Shown piece by piece: positions 26,406 through 35,002 of a DNA stretch of 45,241 nucleotides. Numbering within the stretch: position 1 is the stretch's first letter; the number at the start of each line of letters is the position of its first letter. Under the pieces are notes generated by a model. The model was given only the letters and a program-made list of their open reading frames with translations. It was not told where the DNA came from and made no database searches. The translations under genes were made by a program, and so were the position numbers. This DNA is from Oligoflexia bacterium (GTDB taxonomy: Bacteria > Bdellovibrionota > UBA1018): positions 1 to 45,241 of the forward strand of contig CAIRTR010000178.1 of NCBI GenBank assembly GCA_903881565.1. Reading direction: 5' to 3'.

Positions 26406-27925
26406 ATCGACGCTTCGATAAAATGAGCGCGAGTGGGTCCAGATTCGGAGCTATCAAGAGCCGCAAGTGTCAAAGCAAGCCTGAAACATTTGTGACGAGC
26501 TCGCAGACTCTTAAATTGTAATAACTCCAGATCCCGCAGCCAATCGGGGTGCCCGTGAAGCAGGTCCTCGGTTTCTCTGGGAGAGAGAACTCCGGGGAGT
26601 TCTCCGAAATCTCTTTGAAGCGCTTCGCGACTGCGTAGCACTTGCGCTTGAATCTCTTCGAAGGGGTGCTCTTTTTTCGGGGTAGGTGCTGTCTGTAGTC
26701 CCACAAGGGCCGCGATATCAATTCGATCCAGCAGCGGTCCTGAGATTCGTGCAAAGTAGGCTTTTCTACGCGATAGAGTGCACTCGCAGGAACTTTCAGA
26801 ATTTGGGCCTGCGTTGATGGCGCGTGGAAAGTTTTTGGGAACTCCACCGCAGGGGCAAAGGTTTCCGGTGGCGGCAAGAATAAATTCCGCAGGAAGCTCT
26901 GCTGACCCCGTGACGCGACTCAGAGTGACTCGTCGTCTCTCGAGTGGCTCCCGTAAAGCTTCGCGAGAATCTCGGGGCCATTCGGGGAGTTCATCGGCAA
27001 TGAGGATCCCGCCGTGCGCGAGTGAGCATTCACCGGGTCGGAGCGTGGTTGAAGTCGTGCTACCGATCAACGCTGCCGGACGAACCTGTGAGCTCACGCG
27101 CCTGATGGGATTATAGAGTTGAGGCTCAAAACTAAGTTCCCTTAAAAGGAGATGCTCTATTTGAGTTTGCGCAGACGGTGCTGGCAGAAGGGCGCTCATC
27201 CATTCGATGGCCTGGCTTTTTCCAACTCCTTTTGGCCCTAGAAGTAGTAGATGGTGTCCGCCGCTGATGCTGGCCGAGACGAGGCGGGTCAGTGCGGGTG
27301 GGAGGGGGAGTAAGTTGTGAAATCTGTTTGAGCCTGCGGTATCGGTTGGCTTGTCAAATCTTTGAATCGAGGGCGATCGCGTTGGAGGTTTCCCCTCGAA
27401 GATCTTGATCGCTTCACGCCAAGCTTCGGCTAGGGTTTCGACTCCCACAATTTGAAGACTGTTGTTTGAGGACAGACTCGCGAGTGTCGCGATTGCGGTC
27501 ATCGCGTCCGACTTCTGGACGATGAGGAACGGGATTTCGGCTTTTAGCGTTGCGATCACCGCGCGCGTGATTTGGCCCGAAGCTTTGAGTTTTCCATCTA
27601 AACCGAGTTCGCCCCAGGCGGCGATTGCATGAGGTGATTTTGTTTTTGCTTGGTTGGCCAGCACACTTAGGGCCATGGCGAGATCAATCCCGGTACCTCG
27701 TTTTTTGATACTCGAAGGCGAGAGATTGAGGATAACCCTTCGTTTTGGAAACTCAAATCCACTGGAGGTGATCGCAGCACGGACGCGCTCGCGGGCCTCC
27801 ATCACTTCGGGCGCCGGGAGTCCGATGATGGTGAATTGAGGAATTTGAAAGAAACTTGCGACTTCAATCCATTGGAGGCAAGGCGTGGCTTCGGTGGTAA
27901 GGGGAGCTGCGATTTTTATTGTCAT
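26375..27925 (-). CDS. comM: YifB/ComM-family Mg-chelatase-like AAA+ ATPase
   Basis: This 516-residue protein is of the ComM/YifB family, whose members drive branch migration during integration of transforming DNA. It has an N-terminal Lon-like domain ('FTIIGLPAPEVMEARERV', 'DLAMALSVLA'), Walker A 'GPKGVGKSQ' near residue 230, Walker B 'GILIADELPEW', 'LAATGNLCPCG' and a cysteine pair. The conserved 'PLLDRIDIAALV' and C-terminal helical lid are present. With comEC nearby it makes a small competence cluster. Confidence 0.93.
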   Translation of the reverse strand: MTIKIAAPLTTEATPCLQWIEVASFFQIPQFTIIGLPAPEVMEARERVRAAITSSGFEFPKRRVILNLSPSSIKKRGTGIDLAMALSVLANQAKTKSPHAIAAWGELGLDGKLKASGQITRAVIATLKAEIPFLIVQKSDAMTAIATLASLSSNNSLQIVGVETLAEAWREAIKIFEGKPPTRSPSIQRFDKPTDTAGSNRFHNLLPLPPALTRLVSASISGGHHLLLLGPKGVGKSQAIEWMSALLPAPSAQTQIEHLLLRELSFEPQLYNPIRRVSSQVRPAALIGSTTSTTLRPGECSLAHGGILIADELPEWPRDSREALREPLERRRVTLSRVTGSAELPAEFILAATGNLCPCGGVPKNFPRAINAGPNSESSCECTLSRRKAYFARISGPLLDRIDIAALVGLQTAPTPKKEHPFEEIQAQVLRSREALQRDFGELPGVLSPRETEDLLHGHPDWLRDLELLQFKSLRARHKCFRLALTLAALDSSESGPTRAHFIEASIYRPERLGFC

Positions 27926-27967
27926 GCCGGCAGGCAGAGCAGGAAGTGGGCCAAGCGATAAGAAACC

Positions 27968-29167
27968 CTAGTTAAAAATCTTCCCGATAATTGACCTCAA
28001 ATACGCCGAAGGCATCGGCGATTGCCGCGAGACAATGCGAATCACTTCGATGATGGACCATTGAAGGCTTAATCGTGAGGGCCTGTTCGTGAGCGCTCGG
28101 TATTCGCCGATTTTGCCAACGAGCCAGGCGATGTCGTCTTCGGTCAGACCGTTGTCTTGCGGGCGAGAGAGCATGAGTTCCATGATTTCGGCCACTCGAA
28201 TGCCTTGCTCATAAAGATTGGCGTACGGGTCGTCTAAGAAGCGAAACTCTTTGCCAGCGCTAGACTGTTGATAATTGATCAGCAGAGATTTCATCCATTG
28301 GGTGACCGAACCCAGCAGACGGTAATCAATGAGCTCCGGTTTATCCATTGGTGTGTGGTAGGTTGCTGGCATTCCTGCGGTGAGAAAAACGAAAGGGATG
28401 TTGGCACCACGAAACGAGGAGTAGTCCGATCGTGGAATTCCTGCGGGTTCAATCAAGAAGATCTGGCCATCGATTGCCTTGAGGGGTGAGCCGGGATTTT
28501 TGTTCGTTTGTTTAACGATGCGGTGAAGGTCCGGGCTGGATTCTGCTCCTAGGGTGAGTAAATGGTTTTCAAAGCCTGAGAAAAAGGGAACACCCACGAG
28601 ATCAAGTGTCACGGAGAACAGAACTTTTTTGCATTTGTTAGCGACGATGTCGGCGATGAAGGGGCTACCTTGGACAAAATTCTCTTCTTGATCCGGGAAT
28701 ACAAAGTATACGTCCGCATCAAATTCTAACTTTTCTTCTTGGACGTTTCGCGCAAGCTCAAGCAGGGCTGCGACTCCGGTGGCGTTGTCGTTTGCGCCGG
28801 GAGAGTATTTTCCGCCCATGGGAGGATTGTGATCGTAGTGAGCTGCGAAGACAACGCAGCGATCGGCCCAGTTCTTTGAGGGTTTAATGGTGACGATGTT
28901 TTCGATCGGGCCTTTCCAGGGTTGAAGTGAAGGCGCATTCAAAATGAGTGAGGTGTATCCGTACTCCGCTAATTTGCCTTGGATAAATTGCTGAGTCATT
29001 CGATGTCCGCGCGACATGGGGTTTCGACCGCCCACTTTAGGTGAGGCCAGATACTCAACCGTGTTTTGCAAGTTGGCGCTGAGGACCTCCGCGGCGGGTG
29101 CGGGGTGTGGGGATAGACTTAAAAGGAGAGTTGGAATCAAAAACAGGGTCTTTTTCATAGAGTTCAC
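27968..29167 (-). CDS. Secreted M28-family metallopeptidase
   Basis: This 399-residue exported aminopeptidase-like enzyme has a signal peptide ending near 'HPAPAAEV'. Zinc ligands are recognisable in 'FAAHYDHNP' (about residue 110), 'PGANDNATGVAALLELA', 'VFPDQEENFVQGS' and later 'SDYSSF' and 'TYHTPMDKPEL'. These are the usual order of M28 blocks. The start is a GTG at 29167 with AAAGG 6 nt upstream; an ATG at 29158 is possible. It adds to the set of secreted peptidases in this window. Confidence 0.92.
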   Translation of the reverse strand: MNSMKKTLFLIPTLLLSLSPHPAPAAEVLSANLQNTVEYLASPKVGGRNPMSRGHRMTQQFIQGKLAEYGYTSLILNAPSLQPWKGPIENIVTIKPSKNWADRCVVFAAHYDHNPPMGGKYSPGANDNATGVAALLELARNVQEEKLEFDADVYFVFPDQEENFVQGSPFIADIVANKCKKVLFSVTLDLVGVPFFSGFENHLLTLGAESSPDLHRIVKQTNKNPGSPLKAIDGQIFLIEPAGIPRSDYSSFRGANIPFVFLTAGMPATYHTPMDKPELIDYRLLGSVTQWMKSLLINYQQSSAGKEFRFLDDPYANLYEQGIRVAEIMELMLSRPQDNGLTEDDIAWLVGKIGEYRALTNRPSRLSLQWSIIEVIRIVSRQSPMPSAYLRSIIGKIFN

Positions 29168-29311
29168 AGCAGCCTTTCTGGGGGTGACTTATAACATATC
29201 GGAACGCTGTTTTCCACTAATGGTTGATTAAATTAATCTACAATTACGATGTTTTTGTGATGATATAAGTTATTGATTTTAAGCTGTTTTATTTAACCAA
29301 GTCATCAGCTA

Positions 29312-29341
29312 TTGCCTTTATCTAATCTTTCATGCCATAAT
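29312..29341 (+). promoter_or_regulatory. Possible promoter upstream of the HEAT-like/M64 operon
   Basis: TTGCCT (29312-29317) and CATAAT (29336-29341) are separated by 18 bp within the very AT-rich 224-bp spacer between the divergent M28 gene and this operon. Only a pattern match. Confidence 0.35.
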
Positions 29342-29391
29342 AGTTTAGTAATCTGGTCAAGTAATTGCGGAACGTATTTCAGGGGGATATC

Positions 29392-30222
29392 TTGGCACAC
29401 ACACCTAAACGACGGAAGAAATCGAAAAAGCGCAGACAACGAGAACGCCTACGACTGATCTTGGGCGCTATGGGTCTGTTGGGCTTAGCCTTGGGTTTCT
29501 TATTTGCCCCAGCTTTCAATCCTGTCAGCCCAGAGCAGATCGCGCTTGAGAAGCCTGCCAGGTATATGCCGGGGCGCGCGCCTGCCAGTGTTTCGCGAGA
29601 ATCTCTGGCGGTGCAGGCGCAAGTTGATGAGCACAATAAGGCGTTGGTTGAGGAGCATCACGCTTTTGAAAAAGCCGGGTGGCATTCGGTCTCCGTGGAG
29701 CCCCCTAATCCCGCACTTATGAGTCTCGATCCCGCATTGCTTGGAAAAAGTGAGCCGGAGCTTCAAGTCCAAATCGGATCCAACAGTTTCAACGGAGCTC
29801 AGCTGGAACAGCTTCGAGTGATCGCTACAAAAACCAATGTTCGCAAAACAAGATTCATTGCGATCGATGCTGTCGGGCGCTCTCATGATCCCGCAGCCGC
29901 GGAAACTCTCGCTCAACTTTACGAAGACCCTTCGCTTCGAATCAATGATCGTAAACAGATCCTTGGCTATTTTCATCCGACGAGCGTTCAGGATTCTTCG
30001 GTAGATTTTTTGCTCTCCGTTATCGCGGATCCCAGTACGCCTGAAGGACTTCGAAAACAGGCGGCCTTTCCGATTGCGATGATTTCGGGAGGCGCTGACG
30101 ACGGTGAGTTGGCGAAACGGGTTCCGGCTGCATGGCAAAATGAATTTGCAAGGCTTAGGCAGGTGGTCCGTCAGGGCGGCTTAGCTCAGCCTGCGGCTGA
30201 TGAGGAAGTGATAAGCGAATAG
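29392..30222 (+). CDS. Single-pass membrane protein with HEAT-like C-terminal region
   Basis: This 276-residue protein starts with a highly basic stretch (KRRKKSKKRRQRER), then one membrane segment ('LILGAMGLLGLALGFLF'), then a mainly extracytoplasmic part. Residues about 150-260 look like HEAT/armadillo helical repeats ('TRFIAIDAVGRSHDPAAAETLA', 'RKQILGYFHPTS', 'LRKQAAFPIAMIS'); the first of these is a 22-residue block quoted only as a landmark. I use the TTG at 29392 because AGGGGG lies 6 nt upstream; a TTG at 29365 has no such site. It is 28 nt before the M64 peptidase gene and probably in its operon. Possibly a scaffold; function unknown. Confidence 0.75.
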   Translation: MAHTPKRRKKSKKRRQRERLRLILGAMGLLGLALGFLFAPAFNPVSPEQIALEKPARYMPGRAPASVSRESLAVQAQVDEHNKALVEEHHAFEKAGWHSVSVEPPNPALMSLDPALLGKSEPELQVQIGSNSFNGAQLEQLRVIATKTNVRKTRFIAIDAVGRSHDPAAAETLAQLYEDPSLRINDRKQILGYFHPTSVQDSSVDFLLSVIADPSTPEGLRKQAAFPIAMISGGADDGELAKRVPAAWQNEFARLRQVVRQGGLAQPAADEEVISE

Positions 30223-30250
30223 GGGTTTTTGGTAAGAGGGGGATAGTTGA

Positions 30251-32146
30251 ATGAAGTACAAAATACTAATGACTTTTGGCGCTCTCGCTTTTGCTTTAGG
30301 CACCTCGGCTTGTAATGAGCCCGGGCAAGTTCAAAACAGGAGTGCTGTTTCGGCAGGATCGCCTTCTTCTGATCTCATAAAGAACAGCAAACCCGAGGTT
30401 GCGGCGGCTTTGGCCGAGCAGATCCGGGCCGTGCCCTCTCCTGCTTTGGGTATTGCTGCACCGTTGGTCTTACGCGCACCAGCGCCGATTATCGTGCAAG
30501 CCCCCGCGCCCGTCGCGCCGGTCATTCGGGTCAATCCTGCTCTCCAACCTGCGCCGGCGTTTTCGCTTTTCAAAGCGCCTCTCATTTCACTTCCGTCGTT
30601 GACGTTTGTACCAAAGCTTCCTGCTGTCGAAATGCCTGTTTTTTGGTGTAAAACAGGCAGTGGCCAAGTTTGCAGTGCAAGTCAGCTCAGTGATACGTTT
30701 CATAATCGCCTTGTGGTACTCTTGCCTACTGGATTTACCGAGAGTGAGTACTCGGTTTTTCGACAAGAGTTTGATCACTTCATTTCTAATGTTTCTGAAA
30801 ATGATCCCAGACTTTATGCGACTCAACACAAGGAGAATCTACTTTATGTTGGATTTTGGCTTCCGGGTGGAGCCCTGGGAACTCCGACATCGGTCTTCGG
30901 TGGAAAGGTTGCTAAACACCCGATCCGTGGACTTGCCTTGACGCTTAGGCAAGATGACGTCATCAATGTCGTGGAGACAAGGCTCCGTACTGAGGCCTTT
31001 TCTAAGCTCGGATTCACGAGCAATCCTTCTGCCGTGATGGTTCTCTTCAATACTTTGACCACCGAAAAGGTTACCCCTAACGCAAGTCCACCCAGCGTCT
31101 TGAATAAGCCCTATGGAATCGGAAAAGTAACTCGAACAAATCTGACTTTTGAGTATACGATTATTCATGAGCTCGCGCACTCGCTTCTAAATCTTCTTGA
31201 TGAATATCAGGAGCCCGGATTAGAAGAAGCTAATATTCGCCTCGTCGATGCTGCGACACCTCTTGTTTTGTTGAACGGAAGTTGGGGATCTTGGAAGGAT
31301 GCCATCGGGAATTTGCTTGGAATCTATGACTACAATATCAGCGAAATTCTCGCATCCAACGGCTCCGAAAATACCGATACGACTCGCTATGCTTCTCGTG
31401 TGTCCACGCCCGGGTTTCCAGGCGTTGTGTTGGAGTACGAAGGGGGAATGTTTTTTGGTCGTGGAGTCTTTCACGATCAAGGAAAGAATATTATGAATTC
31501 CTCGATTGGCGCTCGCGCTTGGGATGATGGTTTTGACTATGCGCACTCTTTAGTGCATTTGAACTCGATTAATGTGGCTTTCAATCTCGGCGGTGGCGCC
31601 GCTCGCCCTAATGATCGCATTCGAAACGCGGGCCCCCTGAAGGATTGGATCCCCAAGTTTGGCTCAACCACGCAAGTTCTCCTGTTCGACGCAGACAAGC
31701 ATCATCATTTTCAACCGACCTCTCAGTATGTCGTTCAAGTAGGTTGGTATGAGCGGGTTTGGAAGGCGTGCTACAAGTTTGGCATTCCCTATCCGTGTTA
31801 TGATGATGTTTGGACCACTCGAGAGAAGTCCGTTGATCCTTCGACGCGATCCATTGAACTTAAGGGCTCTGCTCTCTATCAGCTCTCGGAACTTTTCCAA
31901 GGAGTTGCCTGCAAGCTCGGAATATCTGCTATTTCTTCAGGCGGTGGGTCATTTGACCTCTGTGGACAATCCCTCGGTGATGTTGTTAATTCATTCTTGC
32001 CGACTTTGAGTTTCAGAGTTCCGTATCAAGAAGTTCCCGTTCCCGCGACGCAATGGTTTACCACCTATAAGTGGCGCTTTGCGACCCAGAATGGAAAATA
32101 CCAATCGGGCTTTACTGGATGGAGTGACTTCTACCGTTCTTTCTAG
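30251..32146 (+). CDS. Lipoprotein with M64-type (IgA peptidase-like) zinc metallopeptidase domain
   Basis: This 631-residue lipoprotein has 'LGTSAC' at residues 16-21 as the lipid site, followed by an Ala/Pro-rich spacer (about 60-110). The zinc site '[18 protein letters not shown]' near residue 306 fits family M64, in which Glu of DEY helps bind the metal. '[12 protein letters not shown]' and 'NIMNSS' match the M64 Met-turn region. The last 150 residues form an extra aromatic-rich domain ('[16 protein letters not shown]'). Surface-anchored proteolysis is the likely role. Its stop shares a palindromic CTAG with the convergent superoxide dismutase gene. Confidence 0.87.
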   Translation: MKYKILMTFGALAFALGTSACNEPGQVQNRSAVSAGSPSSDLIKNSKPEVAAALAEQIRAVPSPALGIAAPLVLRAPAPIIVQAPAPVAPVIRVNPALQPAPAFSLFKAPLISLPSLTFVPKLPAVEMPVFWCKTGSGQVCSASQLSDTFHNRLVVLLPTGFTESEYSVFRQEFDHFISNVSENDPRLYATQHKENLLYVGFWLPGGALGTPTSVFGGKVAKHPIRGLALTLRQDDVINVVETRLRTEAFSKLGFTSNPSAVMVLFNTLTTEKVTPNASPPSVLNKPYGIGKVTRTNLTFEYTIIHELAHSLLNLLDEYQEPGLEEANIRLVDAATPLVLLNGSWGSWKDAIGNLLGIYDYNISEILASNGSENTDTTRYASRVSTPGFPGVVLEYEGGMFFGRGVFHDQGKNIMNSSIGARAWDDGFDYAHSLVHLNSINVAFNLGGGAARPNDRIRNAGPLKDWIPKFGSTTQVLLFDADKHHHFQPTSQYVVQVGWYERVWKACYKFGIPYPCYDDVWTTREKSVDPSTRSIELKGSALYQLSELFQGVACKLGISAISSGGGSFDLCGQSLGDVVNSFLPTLSFRVPYQEVPVPATQWFTTYKWRFATQNGKYQSGFTGWSDFYRSF

Positions 32147-32718
32147 AAATTCTTCTCAACGAATTTCCAATTGATATGCTTGAAGAACTCTTCAACGTAC
32201 TTCGCGCGCGCGTTGCGATAGTCGATGTAGTACGCGTGCTCCCAGACGTCGCAAGTGAGCAGTGGAGTGTTGGCGGTCGTAAGTGGAGTTGCGGCGTTTG
32301 AGGTCTTCTCAATTCCTAAGGACCCATCAGGTTTTTTCACAAGCCATGCCCAGCCCGAACCAAATTGGGTGATACAGGCATCGGCGAAAGCCGTCTTGAA
32401 ATCTGCAAATGACTTAAACGACTTATCGATTGCCGCTTTGAGCGCGCCGGTGGGTTCAGCGTCGCCTTTAGGCGTCAGGCAGTTCCAGTAGAAGGTGTGG
32501 TTCCAGACTTGAGCGGAGTTGTTGAACATGCCCGCTTCGGATTTTTTGACGATCTCTTCTAAGGTCGCCTTTTCGAATTGCGTTCCTACGATGAGCTTAT
32601 TGAGGTTGGTGACGTAGGTTTGGTGATGCTTGCCGTAATGAAACTCTAATGTTTCTTTCGAAAGAAAAGGGGCAAGGGCGTCCATCTCGTAGGGAAGTTT
32701 GGGTAGTTCGAAGGCCAT
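32143..32718 (-). CDS. sodB: Superoxide dismutase, Fe/Mn family
   Basis: This converts superoxide to hydrogen peroxide and oxygen. The 191-residue protein has metal ligands in '[12 protein letters not shown]' (His), '[12 protein letters not shown]' (His) and '[12 protein letters not shown]' (Asp and His). '[11 protein letters not shown]' carries the Gln position typical of Fe-type enzymes. AGGAG lies 10 nt before the ATG. Cytoplasmic, as no signal peptide is seen. Confidence 0.96.
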   Translation of the reverse strand: MAFELPKLPYEMDALAPFLSKETLEFHYGKHHQTYVTNLNKLIVGTQFEKATLEEIVKKSEAGMFNNSAQVWNHTFYWNCLTPKGDAEPTGALKAAIDKSFKSFADFKTAFADACITQFGSGWAWLVKKPDGSLGIEKTSNAATPLTTANTPLLTCDVWEHAYYIDYRNARAKYVEEFFKHINWKFVEKNF

Positions 32719-32829
32719 AATCTGTGTTCTCCTGATTGTATTTTATTTCAATTAAGCACATTTTACGCTCCCTGCGCAAGAGTATGTCTGATTCTTTACA
32801 AACGCGGTGCACAGTTGTAGGTTTGGGAC

Positions 32830-33399
32830 GTGGAATCTCAAGAGTTTTCAGGTGAAGTTTTTGATCAAGCGCGGCTAGAGGGTTTTCAATTCGCTAGCCA
32901 TGAGTTCTATGGTTGCGAGTTTCACGGCTTACGCGGCGCGGAGATTTCGTTCGAGCTGGCGGTTTTTGTGGATTGTAAGTTCGTGGCGTGTGATCTGAGT
33001 AACGCGAGCCTCAAGAACGCGCGTTTCAAAGGGGTCACCTTTTCGTCCTCAAAGCTTCTGGGACTTGACTGGACGCGCGCGCGCGATTTAGGTCGCTTGG
33101 AATTTGAGGAGTGTAACCTCAGTCTGTCAAACTTCACGGCCTTGGATTTGCGAAGAATGAAGCTCACGGGGTGCCGGGCGCATGAAGTGCACTTTGCCCA
33201 GGCCAACCTGTCGCAAGCAGAGATGCGTGAGACCGATTTTTTGCGCTGCGAATTTGCAGGATCCAATCTCGAGGGTGCTGACTTCAAGGGGGCGCGTAAC
33301 TATGATATTCACCCCGGTAAATGTCGGCTCACGGGGGCCAAGTTTTCGCTGCCTGAAGCGGTAGTTTTGTTGCGGGGTTTAGGGATTATTTTAGAATAA
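32830..33399 (+). CDS. Pentapeptide-repeat protein (McbG/Qnr-like)
   Basis: This 189-residue protein is built of repeats of the A(D/N)LXX type ('CDLSNASLKNARFKG', 'ANLSQAEMRETDFLRC', 'SNLEGADFKGARNY'). These fold into a right-handed quadrilateral helix. The ending 'LTGAKFSLPEAVVLLRGLGI' is typical of the McbG/Qnr-like group, some of which mimic DNA and protect gyrase. Whether this one does so is unknown. GTG start at 32830. The SGNH hydrolase follows after 9 nt. Confidence 0.88.
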   Translation: MESQEFSGEVFDQARLEGFQFASHEFYGCEFHGLRGAEISFELAVFVDCKFVACDLSNASLKNARFKGVTFSSSKLLGLDWTRARDLGRLEFEECNLSLSNFTALDLRRMKLTGCRAHEVHFAQANLSQAEMRETDFLRCEFAGSNLEGADFKGARNYDIHPGKCRLTGAKFSLPEAVVLLRGLGIILE

Positions 33400-33408
33400 G
33401 GGATGAAT

Positions 33409-34077
33409 ATGGGAAAAGTTATTGCGGCTATTTTGGTTTTATTTGTTGGCGGCCTCGCTCACGCTGATCCCCTGTCCCCGGTTCTTTTCATCGGCGATTC
33501 GCACAGCGCCGGTCCTTTTGGGGCGGAACTTGAGCGTCTGTTGGAGGTCAAAGGAATTGCGGTAAATCGCACGGCCTGTGTGGGCGCTTCGACGACGACG
33601 TTTCTAAAAGGAGGCTCCCTTTGCAAAAGTGGATCAGTGATCGACGGCAAAGTTGCCGATTATAAGGCTCCAACGATTGGGGAATTGCTGTCCAAAGCCC
33701 ATCCTTCTACTGTCATCGTCGCCTTGGGCTCCAATATGTATGAATACCTCGGCTGGACTTCAAAGGAGCGGGCAGCGACGACGAGAGAGCTTGTCGATTC
33801 GATTCGTGCGGCGGGCGCCGCCTGTGTTTGGGTAGGGCCTAAGTATGGTCCAAGCTCAACTTTTGAAGAAGCGGGGCAGGTGCTTTCGGATATCACGCAA
33901 GGGGTGGCAGGTGAGTGCGAGGTGATCGACTCGCGTCCCCTGGCTGAGTTCAATTGGTGCGGGGATAAGGTTTGTTGCTGTGACGTCAACCCACATTACA
34001 ATGCGCATGGCCCCGAAGGCATTGCAGCTGCCAAGAAGTGGGCGCTTAATGTTGCGGGCAAATTGGGTCTAGAATGA
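33409..34077 (+). CDS. Secreted SGNH/GDSL hydrolase-like protein
   Basis: This 222-residue protein has a signal peptide (cleavage near 'LAHADPL'). SGNH blocks are 'LFIGDSHSAG' (Ser nucleophile), a Gly at 'CVGAST', 'VALGSNMYE' (Asn), and 'DVNPHYNAHGPEG' containing the Asp/His pair. Several cysteines ('GDKVCCCDVN') are unusual near the active site. Substrate (acyl ester on polysaccharide or lipid) unknown. ATG 33409 has GGGATG spacing 6; ATG 33403 would add two residues. It overlaps the convergent protease gene by 32 bp. Confidence 0.83.
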   Translation: MGKVIAAILVLFVGGLAHADPLSPVLFIGDSHSAGPFGAELERLLEVKGIAVNRTACVGASTTTFLKGGSLCKSGSVIDGKVADYKAPTIGELLSKAHPSTVIVALGSNMYEYLGWTSKERAATTRELVDSIRAAGAACVWVGPKYGPSSTFEEAGQVLSDITQGVAGECEVIDSRPLAEFNWCGDKVCCCDVNPHYNAHGPEGIAAAKKWALNVAGKLGLE

Positions 34078-34804
34078 TCTCTAAATCGTCGGGGTAAAGC
34101 ACTTTTTCGTCGACCCGGCTCCAGATCCCTGCGCCCATGATACTGTCTTCGGATTCTGATTCTTCTCTTGGCTTCACACGGTCAGGGCATCGTGATTCTT
34201 TATAGCGCTCCGGAAGTCCTAATCGATGGCCCAATTCGTGGGTTGCAATGAGGCAGGCTTGCTCTTCGGAGATGTCAAAACCGTTACTTCTAATTAGAGG
34301 CCAATTCGAGGATCCCGCGCGATCGTATTCATCCCAGAGCTGGATCTCCTTTTTTGCGAGCAAGGAGAGGGGCAAGCTTTCAGCTTCGGAGTCAATTCTG
34401 AAGGTGGGAGACAGGTGAAGCCCGAAGCGCGCGTAAAATTCAGAAACGCACAATTCGACTTTCTGAAGTCGTTGAATGACTTCGACCCGGTTTTCGGGTT
34501 TTCCCCGATATCGGAAGGGGACGTCCATGTTGATTTGGATTTGATTTTTGTATGCGCGAATCAGGTAATCAACATCGGAACCCATGTAGCTGTCCTGCTG
34601 CCACCACTGATTCTTTTTGCAAAGGTGGCGAGCGCGGTAGGAGATCGTTTTCCATTTCGAATTTGCGGGGCTCGGGTTCGCAAGGCAACGGGTAAGGGTT
34701 GTATGAGCTTCGGAGCTTGCGGTGGCAAGTCTGAGGTATAGTCCGGCGCCAAATAGGGTGAAGAGGCACAGGGCGAGGCTCAGCGGACTGGTTTTGAAAC
34801 TCAT
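34046..34804 (-). CDS. Exported snapalysin-like metalloprotease paralogue with Glu as candidate third ligand
   Basis: This 252-residue protein has an N-terminal signal or anchor segment ('LALCLFTLFGAGLYLRLA'). It shares order and sequence blocks with the protease at 3442-4266: 'TRCLANP', 'ARHLCKKN', 'CVSEFYARFGLHL', 'QLWDEYDRAGSSNW', 'EEQACLIATHELGH', 'DDLEIILDPIC'. The zinc motif is HELGHRLGLPERY, so the Asp of the M7 consensus HExxHxxGxxD is replaced by Glu. The Met-turn is 'DSIMGAGIW'. I use the ATG at 34804 with AGGAG 9 nt upstream; GTG 34810 is an alternative. Confidence 0.85.
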   Translation of the reverse strand: MSFKTSPLSLALCLFTLFGAGLYLRLATASSEAHTTLTRCLANPSPANSKWKTISYRARHLCKKNQWWQQDSYMGSDVDYLIRAYKNQIQINMDVPFRYRGKPENRVEVIQRLQKVELCVSEFYARFGLHLSPTFRIDSEAESLPLSLLAKKEIQLWDEYDRAGSSNWPLIRSNGFDISEEQACLIATHELGHRLGLPERYKESRCPDRVKPREESESEDSIMGAGIWSRVDEKVLYPDDLEIILDPICPQH

Positions 34805-34934
34805 GCACACATTCTCCTGGGGTGAAGAGGAGCAAGTTTGGTGCCTCGGGACTGAGGAGTATTAGGCAATAGTATCGGGGCAAGGGAAGGTCCGGGCTGT
34901 CTAAGAAGTAGGCATCTGTAGCGCTACCGGTTTA

Positions 34935-34991
34935 GACCATTCCTCATATAACTGAGGAATGGTCTGGACAAATCCTCAGTTATATGAGGAA
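34935..34991. repeat. Nested inverted repeats upstream of the DUF4143 ATPase gene
   Basis: GACCATTCCTCA (34935-34946) pairs perfectly with TGAGGAATGGTC (34953-34964) around TATAAC. Overlapping this, the 19-base arm 34940-34958 pairs perfectly with 34973-34991 around a 14-nt loop. The two hairpins exclude one another. The second arm holds GAGGA (34986-34990), the only candidate ribosome site for the ATG at 35003, so folding could hide it. It could equally be a dimeric operator. Confidence 0.75.
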
Positions 34992-35002
34992 CTGTAACTG
35001 CC

